The position numbers and the translations under genes were made by a program. Below the pieces are notes generated by a model, which saw only the letters and a program-made list of their open reading frames with translations, was not told the DNA's origin and did no database searches. From Virgibacillus_F necropolis_A (GTDB lineage: Bacteria; Bacillota; Bacilli; Bacillales; Amphibacillaceae), in contig NZ_CP084992.1 of the NCBI RefSeq assembly GCF_044793635.1, forward strand, positions 1,116,001 to 1,180,000: a DNA stretch of 64,000 nucleotides, given 5' to 3'. Of the stretch, positions 24,629 through 32,577 are shown one piece after another (within the stretch, counting starts at the first letter, position 1; each line of letters opens with the position of its first letter).

Positions 24629-25516
24629 CTATTGTCGATTTTTTCTAATTGCCTTTATGGAATCTTCTTTTATAAACGAAATTGCTTCTCTTGTTTCATC
24701 CAGATGTTCAACGGTTTTATCGTATTCTTCTGAAGCTAAACACATAAATAAAATATCAATAATGTGTAATTGTGCAATTCGTGAAGATGTTGCCCCACTT
24801 CTAAACGTAGCTTCCTTAGCAGCCGAAGTAAATAATTGGATGTCCGAAAAGTTGCTTAACGGCGTATTTCCGTATTTGGTAATACTTATTGTTTTGGTGT
24901 TTTTATGCTTGGCAAGCTCTAATAATTTTACAACTTCAGATGTTTTACCCGAAAAAGAAATGCCAACTACTACATCTTCAGGTCCTTTATTAGCAATTGA
25001 CGTAGCCGCCATATGCACATCCGAAAGTGCTAGGGCGTGTTTATCAATCCGCTGAAATTTTTGTTCAGCATCTTTAGCGGCAATATGGGAAGCACCGAAT
25101 CCAATAAATAGAATTGATTTAGCATTCAATAGTGTTGCAACTGCTTTTTTTAGGTTAGTAATGTTCATGATATCCATTGTTTCTTTTAAAGTTTGGATTG
25201 TATTAGAAGTTACCTTATCGATAATATCCTTATACTCCTCATTTGGTTCAATGTCACGATATCCCTTTACAGCTTGAGCCTGCAAATCACCTGCAACACG
25301 AATCTTAAGCTCCTGAAAACCATTGAATCCGAGCGACTTACATAATCGTATAACGGCCGCACTACTGGTCTGGCTTTTTTCTCCCAGGGCTAATGACGTT
25401 AATAATATCGATTCCTCTGGGTTATTTAGGATATAGTGTGCAATCTTTTTTTCTGATGGAGGCAAACTATTTACCATCTCATTTAGTATTACGAGACCAC
25501 CCTTTACGTGTGACAA
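24629..25516 (-). CDS. murR: RpiR-family transcriptional regulator MurR
   Basis: A 295-residue regulator with an RpiR helix-turn-helix domain (about 1-77; LGEKSQTSSAAVIRLCKSLGF) and a SIS sugar-phosphate-binding domain (about 120-260; LFIGFGASHIAAKDAEQKF and VVVGISFSGKTSEVVKLLE). MurR proteins sense MurNAc-6-phosphate and control murQ genes. The start is TTG at 25514-25516, behind AGGTGAT, which overlaps the end of the upstream kinase gene. It is in one operon with that kinase, 113 bp upstream of the murQ promoter region in the same direction. Confidence 0.9.
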   Translation of the reverse strand: MSHVKGGLVILNEMVNSLPPSEKKIAHYILNNPEESILLTSLALGEKSQTSSAAVIRLCKSLGFNGFQELKIRVAGDLQAQAVKGYRDIEPNEEYKDIIDKVTSNTIQTLKETMDIMNITNLKKAVATLLNAKSILFIGFGASHIAAKDAEQKFQRIDKHALALSDVHMAATSIANKGPEDVVVGISFSGKTSEVVKLLELAKHKNTKTISITKYGNTPLSNFSDIQLFTSAAKEATFRSGATSSRIAQLHIIDILFMCLASEEYDKTVEHLDETREAISFIKEDSIKAIRKNRQ

Positions 25517-25522
25517 GTGAAA

Positions 25523-26503
25523 TCACCTACCTTCCAAATTCATTTTTACGACGTTGTCCAGTATATTTTTATCAAGGCCATTGTTTTTGGATAAGTATGC
25601 CCCGATTAATGAGCCACCCACCGGGGGAATTTCAGGAATTACAAGGCTTAACGACTCCTTAGAAGTTGCTAAATCTTTTTTGATTAGTGGTGGCAAAATA
25701 TCCTGATCATTAAATACACCACCACAAAGTACTAACAATGCATTTTCTTCTTTATAAAAAAGTTTCGCATACAATGTGCGGATACTATGTGTTATCTCTT
25801 TTACAGCATTTGTGATAATCGCATTTGCCACCAAATCATGTTGCTTATACGCTTTGAAAACAATCTTACTAACTGGTGCAATCTTGTTCTTAGGTGTTGA
25901 GGAGGAATAGACTTCTTTAATTAATTCCTGACCATTTGTTACACCGAAATGATCATAAAGCATTTCCAACAAAACGGTTTCCTTACCTCGCCCATCGACT
26001 GCCTTCAATGCTGCAATTATTCCTTGTTTCCCTATATCATACCCGCTACCTTCATCACCAAATAAATAACCCCATCCACCGACTCTTTCATGGCGCAGAT
26101 CGTTATTTATTCCATAGGTTATCGATCCCGTACCTGCTATTTGAACGATTCCAGGTTTTCCAAAAGTTCCTGAATAAAGGGCATTTATTGTATCTGGAAA
26201 TACTTCTATGGAAATGTCTTTCGGTAAAAGATCCGTTAAAATGCGTTTAACCTTGTCTTGATTATTTTCCTCGCCGGCGCCTGATATACCAGCAAATAAA
26301 TGTGTTACGCTGTTAAATTGACCAGGTGCCTGTTGGCTTAAATCAGTTAACAGTGCTTCCAGTGTTTGAAAAAGTTCATCTGTTGCTAGTATATTTGGAT
26401 TCGTAGAGCCACCAGATGATTTGGCTACTATTATGCCGTCATCATCAGCCATCAACACTTCCGTTTTCGTACCCCCACCATCGATTCCAATTACATATTC
26501 CAT
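25523..26503 (-). CDS. BadF/BadG-family amino-sugar kinase (probable MurNAc/GlcNAc kinase)
   Basis: A 326-residue ASKHA-fold kinase. The phosphate-1 motif is GIDGGGTKTEVLMAD (6-20), the adenosine region LLVLCGGVFND, and VGGWGYLFGDEGSGYDIGKQ (about 140-160) is the signature of N-acetylglucosamine kinases of the BadF group. Clostridial MurK, which phosphorylates MurNAc and GlcNAc at O-6, belongs here. Because the locus imports sugar by an ABC system and lacks a PTS, a kinase is needed to make the MurQ substrate, and this gene fits. It precedes murR by 6 bp. ATG behind AAGGGATG. Confidence 0.85.
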   Translation of the reverse strand: MEYVIGIDGGGTKTEVLMADDDGIIVAKSSGGSTNPNILATDELFQTLEALLTDLSQQAPGQFNSVTHLFAGISGAGEENNQDKVKRILTDLLPKDISIEVFPDTINALYSGTFGKPGIVQIAGTGSITYGINNDLRHERVGGWGYLFGDEGSGYDIGKQGIIAALKAVDGRGKETVLLEMLYDHFGVTNGQELIKEVYSSSTPKNKIAPVSKIVFKAYKQHDLVANAIITNAVKEITHSIRTLYAKLFYKEENALLVLCGGVFNDQDILPPLIKKDLATSKESLSLVIPEIPPVGGSLIGAYLSKNNGLDKNILDNVVKMNLEGR

Positions 26504-26675
26504 CCAAATTCATCCCTTAATTAGCCATTTTTGAAGCATTTATTCTTTATTCTATATAATTATATTACAAGAAACAATTATTAATTTGAAATTTTTTGTC
26601 ATTATAATCATTTCTTTGGTAACATATTATTACACTTAGTACTACACATACCACTTAAAAAAGGGGAGAAATCAA

Positions 26676-28013
26676 ATGTTCAAGTCAATCACATCTTTTT
26701 TTGATAGGATGGTCCAACGGTATTTACCTGATGCATTTTTGTTCGCAATTATTTTAACTTTAATTGTATTTATATTGGGTATTGGTTTTACAGGAAGTTC
26801 ACCGATACAAATGGTGGAGTATTGGGGTGGAGGTTTTTGGGATCTGCTAGCTTTTGCCATGCAGATGTCTCTTATCGTTGTGACTGGATACATTCTAGCA
26901 AGTACACCAGTTGTTAGAAATATATTAATGAAAATTAGTAAACTGGCAAACACACCAGGTCAGGCAATTTTATTGGTAACGTTTGTGTCCGCTATTGCAT
27001 GTCTAATAAACTATGGATTTGGCTTGGTTGTTGGTGCACTACTTGCTATTCATGTAGCTAAACGAGTGCCGACAGTAGACTATCGACTTTTGATGGCCAG
27101 TGCTTACAGCGGATTTCTGTTATGGCATGGTGGTCTATCAGGCTCCATTCCACTACTGATTGCGACACCTGGTCACTTTTTAGAAGACACAATGGGGACT
27201 ATCCCGGTAACTGAAACACTTTTTAGCAGTTTTAATATATTCATTGTGGTAGTTTTATTGATTACACTTCCACTATTGAATAGGTTTTTAATGAAATCGA
27301 GAGATCCTTTGAATAATACCGACTCATCAACTTGGAAATCAGATGAAACAGATGAATCCGTTGAACCTTCAGTCGACCCATCAGAAAAGTTAACACCTGC
27401 AGAACGGTTAGAAAACAGCCAGATCATCTCTATGTTAATTGGTATAATGGGCTTCGCTTTCATCGTTTATCACTTTGTTGAAAACGGATTTGACTTAAAC
27501 ATTAATATCGTAAACTTTATATTCCTTTTCTTAGGAATCATTTTTCACCGAACACCACGTCGATTTTTACAAAGTGTAACCAATGCTGTTAAAAACGTCG
27601 GCGGAATCATTATTCAGTTTCCATTTTACGCAGGTATTATGGGCATGATGGTCGCGTCTGGACTGTCAGAACAAATGTCATTATGGTTCGTCAATATTTC
27701 TACCGATTTCACTTTGCCTTTATTCACATTCATTAGCGCAGGTATTGTAAACTTCTTCGTACCATCTGGCGGTGGACAATGGGCGGTACAGGGACCCATT
27801 ATGATTCCAGCTGCGATTGAAATTGGTGCTGATACAGCCAAAACTGCGATGGCTGTTGCATGGGGTGACGCTTGGACAAACATGATTCAGCCATTTTGGG
27901 CATTGCCATTATTAGCAATTGCTGGATTAAAGGTACGCGATATCATGGGCTTTTGCGTTATGATCCTAATTTACAGTTTTATTCCCATTTCGATTGGACT
28001 ATTATTCTTTTAG
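26676..28013 (+). CDS. short-chain fatty acid transporter, AtoE family
   Basis: A 445-residue membrane protein with about eleven helices. The N-terminus FDRMVQRYLPDAFLFAIIL and the later VPSGGGQWAVQGPIMIPAA and WGDAWTNMIQPFWALP are hallmarks of the AtoE/SCFA_trans family, thought to move short-chain fatty acids. A charged loop (about 210-245, rich in Asp, Glu and Ser) separates two halves. The ATG follows AAGGGGAG. It is divergent from the kinase gene over 172 bp and ends at a bidirectional terminator. A link to murein salvage (for example lactate) is possible but only inferred from position. Confidence 0.88.
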   Translation: MFKSITSFFDRMVQRYLPDAFLFAIILTLIVFILGIGFTGSSPIQMVEYWGGGFWDLLAFAMQMSLIVVTGYILASTPVVRNILMKISKLANTPGQAILLVTFVSAIACLINYGFGLVVGALLAIHVAKRVPTVDYRLLMASAYSGFLLWHGGLSGSIPLLIATPGHFLEDTMGTIPVTETLFSSFNIFIVVVLLITLPLLNRFLMKSRDPLNNTDSSTWKSDETDESVEPSVDPSEKLTPAERLENSQIISMLIGIMGFAFIVYHFVENGFDLNINIVNFIFLFLGIIFHRTPRRFLQSVTNAVKNVGGIIIQFPFYAGIMGMMVASGLSEQMSLWFVNISTDFTLPLFTFISAGIVNFFVPSGGGQWAVQGPIMIPAAIEIGADTAKTAMAVAWGDAWTNMIQPFWALPLLAIAGLKVRDIMGFCVMILIYSFIPISIGLLFF

Positions 28014-28023
28014 TTTTAATACC

Positions 28024-28066
28024 AAAAAAGTCCTCGATATGCGCTACAGCATCGAGGACTTTTTTA
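28024..28066. terminator. bidirectional terminator
   Basis: AAAAAAGTCCTCGAT pairs perfectly with ATCGAGGACTTTTTT around a 12-nt loop. It serves the AtoE-type gene and the converging DMT transporter gene. Confidence 0.92.
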
Positions 28067-28110
28067 CACGTAAGGAAACGGCAGTATAAGTAAATCTTCT
28101 GCATTCGTTA

Positions 28111-29064
28111 TTAAGGACGAGGCGAATGCCGAGTTTTTCTAATTTTGCCTACTGACCTATTTTTCACTTGAGCAATAATGATCCCTATAATAATCAGAGT
28201 AGATCCAGCGGTGATTCCAACTGTGAATCTTTCTCCTAAAATCAACCAACTGAATAACAGACCAAATATCGGTACCAGTAAAGTGGCTAATGTAGCGGTC
28301 ACCATATCGATGATGCTTAGGATGAAAAACCATATAGTAAAACAAAGTGCAGAAGCGAAAACGCCAGTGAATAAAATATAATAAATGCTGTCTACGTTCA
28401 GTTCGACTGGTTCACCCCACTCCATAAAAAGTGTTGCTATAATAATACCAATCGTACCAAAAATCATTTGATAGGCAGAAGACTGCAACTTAGGAATATC
28501 CTGCAGCTTCAATCGATAATACACATTCGCAATTCCCCATGAGACTGCTGCTAGAATAATAAGTACTTCGCCAATGATTACTTCTATGCTCTGACCAATC
28601 CAAATATCCCAGCCCATTATGGTTAATAGACCAAGCATACCTATTAGTAGACCAGTAGTTTTAGCAGGTGTAATTTTTTCACCAAGATATTTCGCTGCAA
28701 AAATACTACTCCATAATGGCATCGAATACAGAAGCACAGAAGATTTTCCCGCATCAACAAAACGCAATCCATACATAACGAGCAGAAAAACAATCGATGT
28801 TTGCAGTATTCCCAAAATGATTAGGTGCTTCCACATAGATTTAGGTGGTACTCCCTTTTTTGAAACCCATACGATTAACAGTAATGTAATCGAACCAACC
28901 GCAAATCGAAACGCAGAAAAAGTAAAGGCGCCCATATAATTGAGCGATAGCTTCATTAATACCCACGCATATCCCCAGATAATGGTGATCACTAAAATCA
29001 TCAACCACACAGCCCACTTGTTTTTTGTTAAAAACTTCAGGAAATTTGTATCCTTGTTCATCAT
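28111..29064 (-). CDS. EamA/DMT-family transporter
   Basis: A 317-residue protein with ten predicted helices in two EamA repeats (about 15-145 and 160-300). Typical features are GYAWVLMKLSLNYMGAFTFS near the front and GVFASALCFTIWFFIL in the second repeat. Members export amino acids, metabolites or drugs; the substrate cannot be read from sequence. ATG behind AAGGATG. It stands alone between two terminators, and its promoter region abuts the candidate small-RNA locus on the other strand. Confidence 0.88.
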   Translation of the reverse strand: MMNKDTNFLKFLTKNKWAVWLMILVITIIWGYAWVLMKLSLNYMGAFTFSAFRFAVGSITLLLIVWVSKKGVPPKSMWKHLIILGILQTSIVFLLVMYGLRFVDAGKSSVLLYSMPLWSSIFAAKYLGEKITPAKTTGLLIGMLGLLTIMGWDIWIGQSIEVIIGEVLIILAAVSWGIANVYYRLKLQDIPKLQSSAYQMIFGTIGIIIATLFMEWGEPVELNVDSIYYILFTGVFASALCFTIWFFILSIIDMVTATLATLLVPIFGLLFSWLILGERFTVGITAGSTLIIIGIIIAQVKNRSVGKIRKTRHSPRP

Positions 29065-29123
29065 TTATTCATCCTTTATATTTGCTTAAAATTCCAATTA
29101 ATAAATACAAAACGGTTACCAAA

Positions 29124-29213
29124 TACCCCCACCTTTTGACATATTTCTACAAGGTTTCCCAAGTTTTTTGTGACATTAGGGGTATGTACTCTAAGTAGGA
29201 ACGGCATTATAGT
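29124..29213 (+). promoter_or_regulatory. conserved upstream element P (copy 2) and promoter of the candidate small RNA
   Basis: It matches 14327-14416 before amiE at 59 of 90 ungapped positions, including TACCCCC, TTGACA, TTCTACAA, TCCCA, TTTTTTGnGAC, GGTAT and CATTATAGT. The -10 is TATAGT at 29208-29213. The -35 position reads TGTACT, a poor match, which fits a promoter needing an activator. Confidence 0.6.
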
Positions 29214-29219
29214 AGAGTT

Positions 29220-29331
29220 AGTAACTTAGTAACCACTCGGTGAATGGAGTCCCTCCCCGATTATCATTCACCAGTTAACTGGATATACCTTACCTTGACC
29301 TCCCCTTTTGAGTAGTCAAGGTCTTTTTTTT
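29220..29331 (+). ncRNA. candidate ~110-nt small RNA with C-rich loops (R module, copy 2)
   Basis: Starting a few bases after the TATAGT box and ending at a terminator, no protein is encoded. Hairpin 1 pairs GGTGAATG (29239-29246) with CATTCACC (29265-29272) and exposes a loop with CCCTCCCC. Hairpin 2 pairs ACCTTGAC (29292-29299) with GTCAAGGT (29315-29322), its loop starts CTCCCC, and eight Ts follow. C-rich loops that can pair with GGAGG ribosome binding sites are the working part of RoxS/RsaE-type small RNAs; the similarity is in design, and homology is not claimed. The same two-hairpin plan ends the amiE operon, though without the C-rich loops. Confidence 0.55.
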
Positions 29332-29360
29332 GTGCCCGATTTGTTATGCCACCCGCGAAC

Positions 29361-29473
29361 ACCGGCGAAGTTTGTGGGTTCACCGGCGATTTTCGCACTT
29401 TTACCGGCGAATCTTGGCGCGACATCGGCGAATTTTAGCACCCCACCGGCGAAATATGGGGTTTCACCGGGAT
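29361..29473. repeat. 21-bp phased repeat array, ACCGGCGA core (array 1)
   Basis: The core AYCGGCGA begins at 29361, 29382, 29403, 29424 and 29445, and a sixth, ending in GGG, at 29466: an exact 21-bp step. The 13 bp between cores are variable. The last unit overlaps the stop of the NERD gene. Because 21 is a multiple of three the array is open in several frames and gives false seven-residue repeat peptides. Confidence 0.85.
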
Positions 29474-30432
29474 TTACAGTTGATTTTATATTTGCGCATA
29501 CCATTGTCTCCAATTGATACACAATTATCAAGTAAAATTCTTTTCGTAACATACGGTGAGTCTACCATTAAAAATGCCCGTGCCTCACGATTCGTTATCA
29601 CATCGCCGATCAGCAGTCTATAATCTTGAAGCAAGGAAATATGTGCATCCTTCGATAAAAGGTTGCATGTTACACAATACCACTTGCCGTGTAAGCGCCC
29701 CATCGGTAGGCCTGCACACCCCGGGCAAACCACTCCAGTAATAAGCTCATTTTTACTTATTTTAAACTTTTCCAGAATATTAACAACAGATGGCTCGTTA
29801 GCCTCCACTAACTTAGAGGAAAGATCCTTAAGCATGTCCATATCGATAATAGAAGTGCCGTACTCGTTGTTCAGTTTTTCAATCTCAAAGTAGAGGGAAT
29901 TGCTATGAATCACTTCCTTAGGAATAGGTTTAGCGGGGTATAGTTGTTTGATGATAGTACTCGGGAAGCTAATTGCGACGAAATATAGAAGAGGAATTTG
30001 TGGGAAACCGTGCTGATTCAGCCAGTTTTGCAGTCGATGCCGTTGGGTTTTTACTTGAGGGATTGGGTTTGGTAAACCTTCTTCTTTGCCATTATCACCA
30101 ACTCGTATTACCTGTTTCTCACCGTCAAAAAATAATGTGCCATACCAGTTCTTGCTCTCAATCAGAATGATAAATCTCTCACACAGAAGCAGTGTATCAA
30201 TTTCAAAATGATTATTAGAATCTTTTATCCGGAGATTATGCAGAATAAGGTATTCATCCTCTGGCAGGAAATTGAGGTAATAATTTAATGCATTTTCTCC
30301 TTTAATGCCACTTAACTCTTTTATTAATGTGTCATGAATTATTCCCTTCAACCTATGAGAGGGGTCTAACCTTCTGTGTAGCGCTTCCAACTGTGATATG
30401 TATATCGATTGTTCGCGTTGCTTAACGATCAT
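29464..30432 (-). CDS. NERD-domain nuclease-related protein
   Basis: A 322-residue protein with an N-terminal NERD domain (about 35-160). The restriction-endonuclease-like core is visible as GENALNYYL, then HFEIDTLLLCERFIILIESKNW, giving the Glu, Asp and ExK pattern. A C-terminal zinc ribbon (CPGCAGLP ... WYCVTC, about 235-262) and the helical tail DYRLLIGDVITNREARAFL follow. Such proteins are common in Bacillus and presumed to act on nucleic acids, but function is unproven. ATG start; the ribosome binding site (AAAGG) is weak. The gene stands alone between two 21-bp repeat arrays, one touching its stop and one about 100 bp upstream of its start. Confidence 0.85.
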   Translation of the reverse strand: MIVKQREQSIYISQLEALHRRLDPSHRLKGIIHDTLIKELSGIKGENALNYYLNFLPEDEYLILHNLRIKDSNNHFEIDTLLLCERFIILIESKNWYGTLFFDGEKQVIRVGDNGKEEGLPNPIPQVKTQRHRLQNWLNQHGFPQIPLLYFVAISFPSTIIKQLYPAKPIPKEVIHSNSLYFEIEKLNNEYGTSIIDMDMLKDLSSKLVEANEPSVVNILEKFKISKNELITGVVCPGCAGLPMGRLHGKWYCVTCNLLSKDAHISLLQDYRLLIGDVITNREARAFLMVDSPYVTKRILLDNCVSIGDNGMRKYKINCKSR

Positions 30433-30535
30433 TCAGCCACAACCTTTCGTATATAGTGAATTGTGATAAATTAATCTTAACAATACCACAAAATGGAAAG
30501 GATTTTAACAAATATTTTATGCTAAGGCGGTGGTC

Positions 30536-30710
30536 AGCGGTGATTTTCCTAGGTTCATCGGCGATTTCGGGGTTGGTACCGGTGAAACTATAGGGGTAAC
30601 CGGCGATTTCCGGCTCGACACCGGCGAAACTTCGGCGGTCATCGGCGATTTCCAGCTTGCACCGGCGAAACTACTGCGGTCACCGGCGATTTCGAGCCCA
30701 GCATCACCGA
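30536..30710. repeat. 21-bp phased repeat array, ACCGGCGA core (array 2)
   Basis: Cores of the form AYCGGYGA begin at 30536, 30557, 30578, 30599, 30620, 30641, 30661, 30682 and 30703: all steps are 21 bp except one of 20. Spacers tend to alternate between TTTC- and AACT-type starts, so a 42-bp higher-order unit may exist. It fills the 308-bp gap between the NERD start and the MenC-like stop, together with the NERD promoter. Confidence 0.85.
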
Positions 30711-30740
30711 AACCCAACAACGGCTCATTTTCATCCACAC

Positions 30741-31856
30741 CTAAACCCGATATTCCCATCGTCCAACACTGAACTCTTCCAGGGCTTCACGATCAATTTC
30801 ATACCCAATCCCTGGCTTGCCCGGTACAGTTATTGTTCCATCTTCCACTACAACTTCGGGCGATATAATATCTTTTTCCCAATACCTCGATGAACCAGCA
30901 GTATCTCCCGGCATGGTAAAGTTCGTCAAAGTCGTTAGTGCAATATTATGTGCACGTCCAACTCCCGCTTCAAGCATACCGCCACACCAGATCGGCATAT
31001 TTTTTTCGAAACAAAGATCATGAATCCGCTTCGCCTCGGTCAAACCACCAACTCGTCCAATTTTCACATTGATGATCTTACAACTGCCAAGATCAATTGC
31101 GTGACGTGCATCATCATAGGATTGGATGCTTTCATCTAAACAGATTGGCGTTTGGATTGCCTGCTGGAGTTTTGCATGTTCGATGATATCATCATGAGCA
31201 AGCGGCTGTTCGATCATCATTAAATCCAGCTCATCAAACTTTTTCAGATGGTTTACATCATCCAATGTGTAAGCAGAGTTTGCATCCGCCATAATTGGGG
31301 TGTCTGGGAAATGGTTTCGTACTTCTCGCAGAACCTCTAAATCCCATCCGGGCTTGATCTTTAGTTTAATTCGTTTGTAGCCTCTATCGACGTGATCACC
31401 GATATCTTCAAGCAGTTTCTCCACAGTTGGCTGGATTCCAAGACTCACACCTACATCAATCTTCCGTTTCGTTCCACCAAGTGCTTCGGCTAATGTTTGG
31501 TCATGTTGCTTGGCATACAAATCCCAAATTGCCCCTTCGACCGCAGCCTTTGCCATATTATTTCGCTTTATTGGCTTGAAAATATCTGTGATATCATTTG
31601 GATGATTAATCGTATTATTTTGGATTAGTGGGAGGAGGAAGTCTTTCATGACATGTTCATTTGTTGCGGTTGTTTCTTCCGTATACCATGGACTCGGGAA
31701 TGCGACTGATTCACCAAAGCCACTAATGCCATCTGCAGCGACCACTTCTATGATAAAAAACTCTTTATTTTGCAATGTGCCAAAACTGGTCATAAATGGG
31801 AATTTTAGTTGCATTTTTAACTTATGTAAAATGACTTTTTGAACTGACATGGCCAT
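30741..31856 (-). CDS. enolase-superfamily enzyme, MenC type 2 / N-succinylamino acid racemase group
   Basis: A 371-residue muconate-lactonizing-type enolase. Seen are the KxK pair in KRIKLKIKPGWD (about 160), metal ligands in ADANSAYTLDD, MIEQPLAHDD and CLDESIQSY, the second lysine in KIGRVGGLTEA and GGMLEAGVGRAHN. This pattern fits o-succinylbenzoate synthase of the Bacillus type, whose members may also racemise N-succinyl amino acids. No other men gene is adjacent, so the in vivo role is open and no symbol is given. The ATG at 31854-31856 is chosen because GAGGGGGGAC precedes it; the frame stays open 33 codons further upstream. Confidence 0.85.
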   Translation of the reverse strand: MAMSVQKVILHKLKMQLKFPFMTSFGTLQNKEFFIIEVVAADGISGFGESVAFPSPWYTEETTATNEHVMKDFLLPLIQNNTINHPNDITDIFKPIKRNNMAKAAVEGAIWDLYAKQHDQTLAEALGGTKRKIDVGVSLGIQPTVEKLLEDIGDHVDRGYKRIKLKIKPGWDLEVLREVRNHFPDTPIMADANSAYTLDDVNHLKKFDELDLMMIEQPLAHDDIIEHAKLQQAIQTPICLDESIQSYDDARHAIDLGSCKIINVKIGRVGGLTEAKRIHDLCFEKNMPIWCGGMLEAGVGRAHNIALTTLTNFTMPGDTAGSSRYWEKDIISPEVVVEDGTITVPGKPGIGYEIDREALEEFSVGRWEYRV

Positions 31857-31929
31857 TATTTGTCCCCCCTCCCAGCCTATAATATCCGCGGCACTCAAAC
31901 CGCAACGTGCTACGTCCACTACCAAATTC

Positions 31930-32400
31930 CTATTCTGCCTCAATCTTCTCAGCAAGCTTCACATTCAAATCATCCGCAAACTTCTGGCAGCGTGCAAAAT
32001 CTTCCTTATCAGGCTCCAGATCAATTTTTATCCAATCTGGCATGACATCTGCACCTAATTCTACAAAACGTTGGCCCAACAAATCTATTGCACCACCAAA
32101 AGTGTCTAAATAAAACGTATCCCCAGAACCGAAGACTCCAACCACTTTACCGGTAAGATCAACATCTTCTAATTCATCATAAAAATCCTCGACTTCATAA
32201 GGCATCGCGCCGTCATCCCAGGAGTACGTGCCGACTAAAACTGCATCATATTCATTAAATTCTTCTACATCTATTGCATCCATATCAAATGTTTTCATGG
32301 TAATTTCATGATTATATTTTTGTAGCATTTCTGCGATAGCTACTGCTATTTCTTCTGTGTTGCCAGTTACACTCGCATATAGCATTAAAATCTTGCTCAT
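31930..32400 (-). CDS. flavodoxin
   Basis: A 156-residue short-chain flavodoxin, an FMN electron carrier of the cytoplasm. The phosphate loop is LMLYASVTGNTEEIA at the N-terminus, with GTYSWDDGAMPYEVEDF and GVFGSGDTFYLDTFGGA as the isoalloxazine loops. The ATG at 32398-32400 is used because GGAGGGA lies before it; the frame continues ten codons upstream without support. It lies 73 bp upstream of the MenC-like gene and may be co-transcribed. Confidence 0.93.
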   Translation of the reverse strand: MSKILMLYASVTGNTEEIAVAIAEMLQKYNHEITMKTFDMDAIDVEEFNEYDAVLVGTYSWDDGAMPYEVEDFYDELEDVDLTGKVVGVFGSGDTFYLDTFGGAIDLLGQRFVELGADVMPDWIKIDLEPDKEDFARCQKFADDLNVKLAEKIEAE

Positions 32401-32577
32401 AACCTGATCCCTCCAAATACAATTGCACAAGCGTTTACTACTAGTTTAATGGATAATGCTAGTTGTATTCAATTATTTGAGAAGGCATTTTATTGTATTA
32501 TGTCATAATTGTGACCGCAGTCCATCAATTCACAATTTGCGCAAACAAAAAGCTGAGCAAGATCACCCAGCCTTTGT

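Noticed and set aside
29152..29190. Sigma-B promoter using GGGTAT at 29180-29185
   Set aside because: A GTTT-type -35 box is not at the required distance, and the amiE copy lacks the GGG of the -10 box.
29239..29331. Riboswitch
   Set aside because: No gene follows on the plus strand and none of the known riboswitch core sequences that I checked by eye is present.
29308..29623. Overlapping frames with seven-residue repeat peptides on both strands (also 30517-30772)
   Set aside because: They arise because the 21-bp arrays are a multiple of three and lack stops. No ribosome binding sites, and the same repeat is open in several frames, so none is likely to be a protein.
29361..30710. CRISPR array
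   Set aside because: The repeated part is only 8 bp and spacers 13 bp, and no cas gene is in the window.
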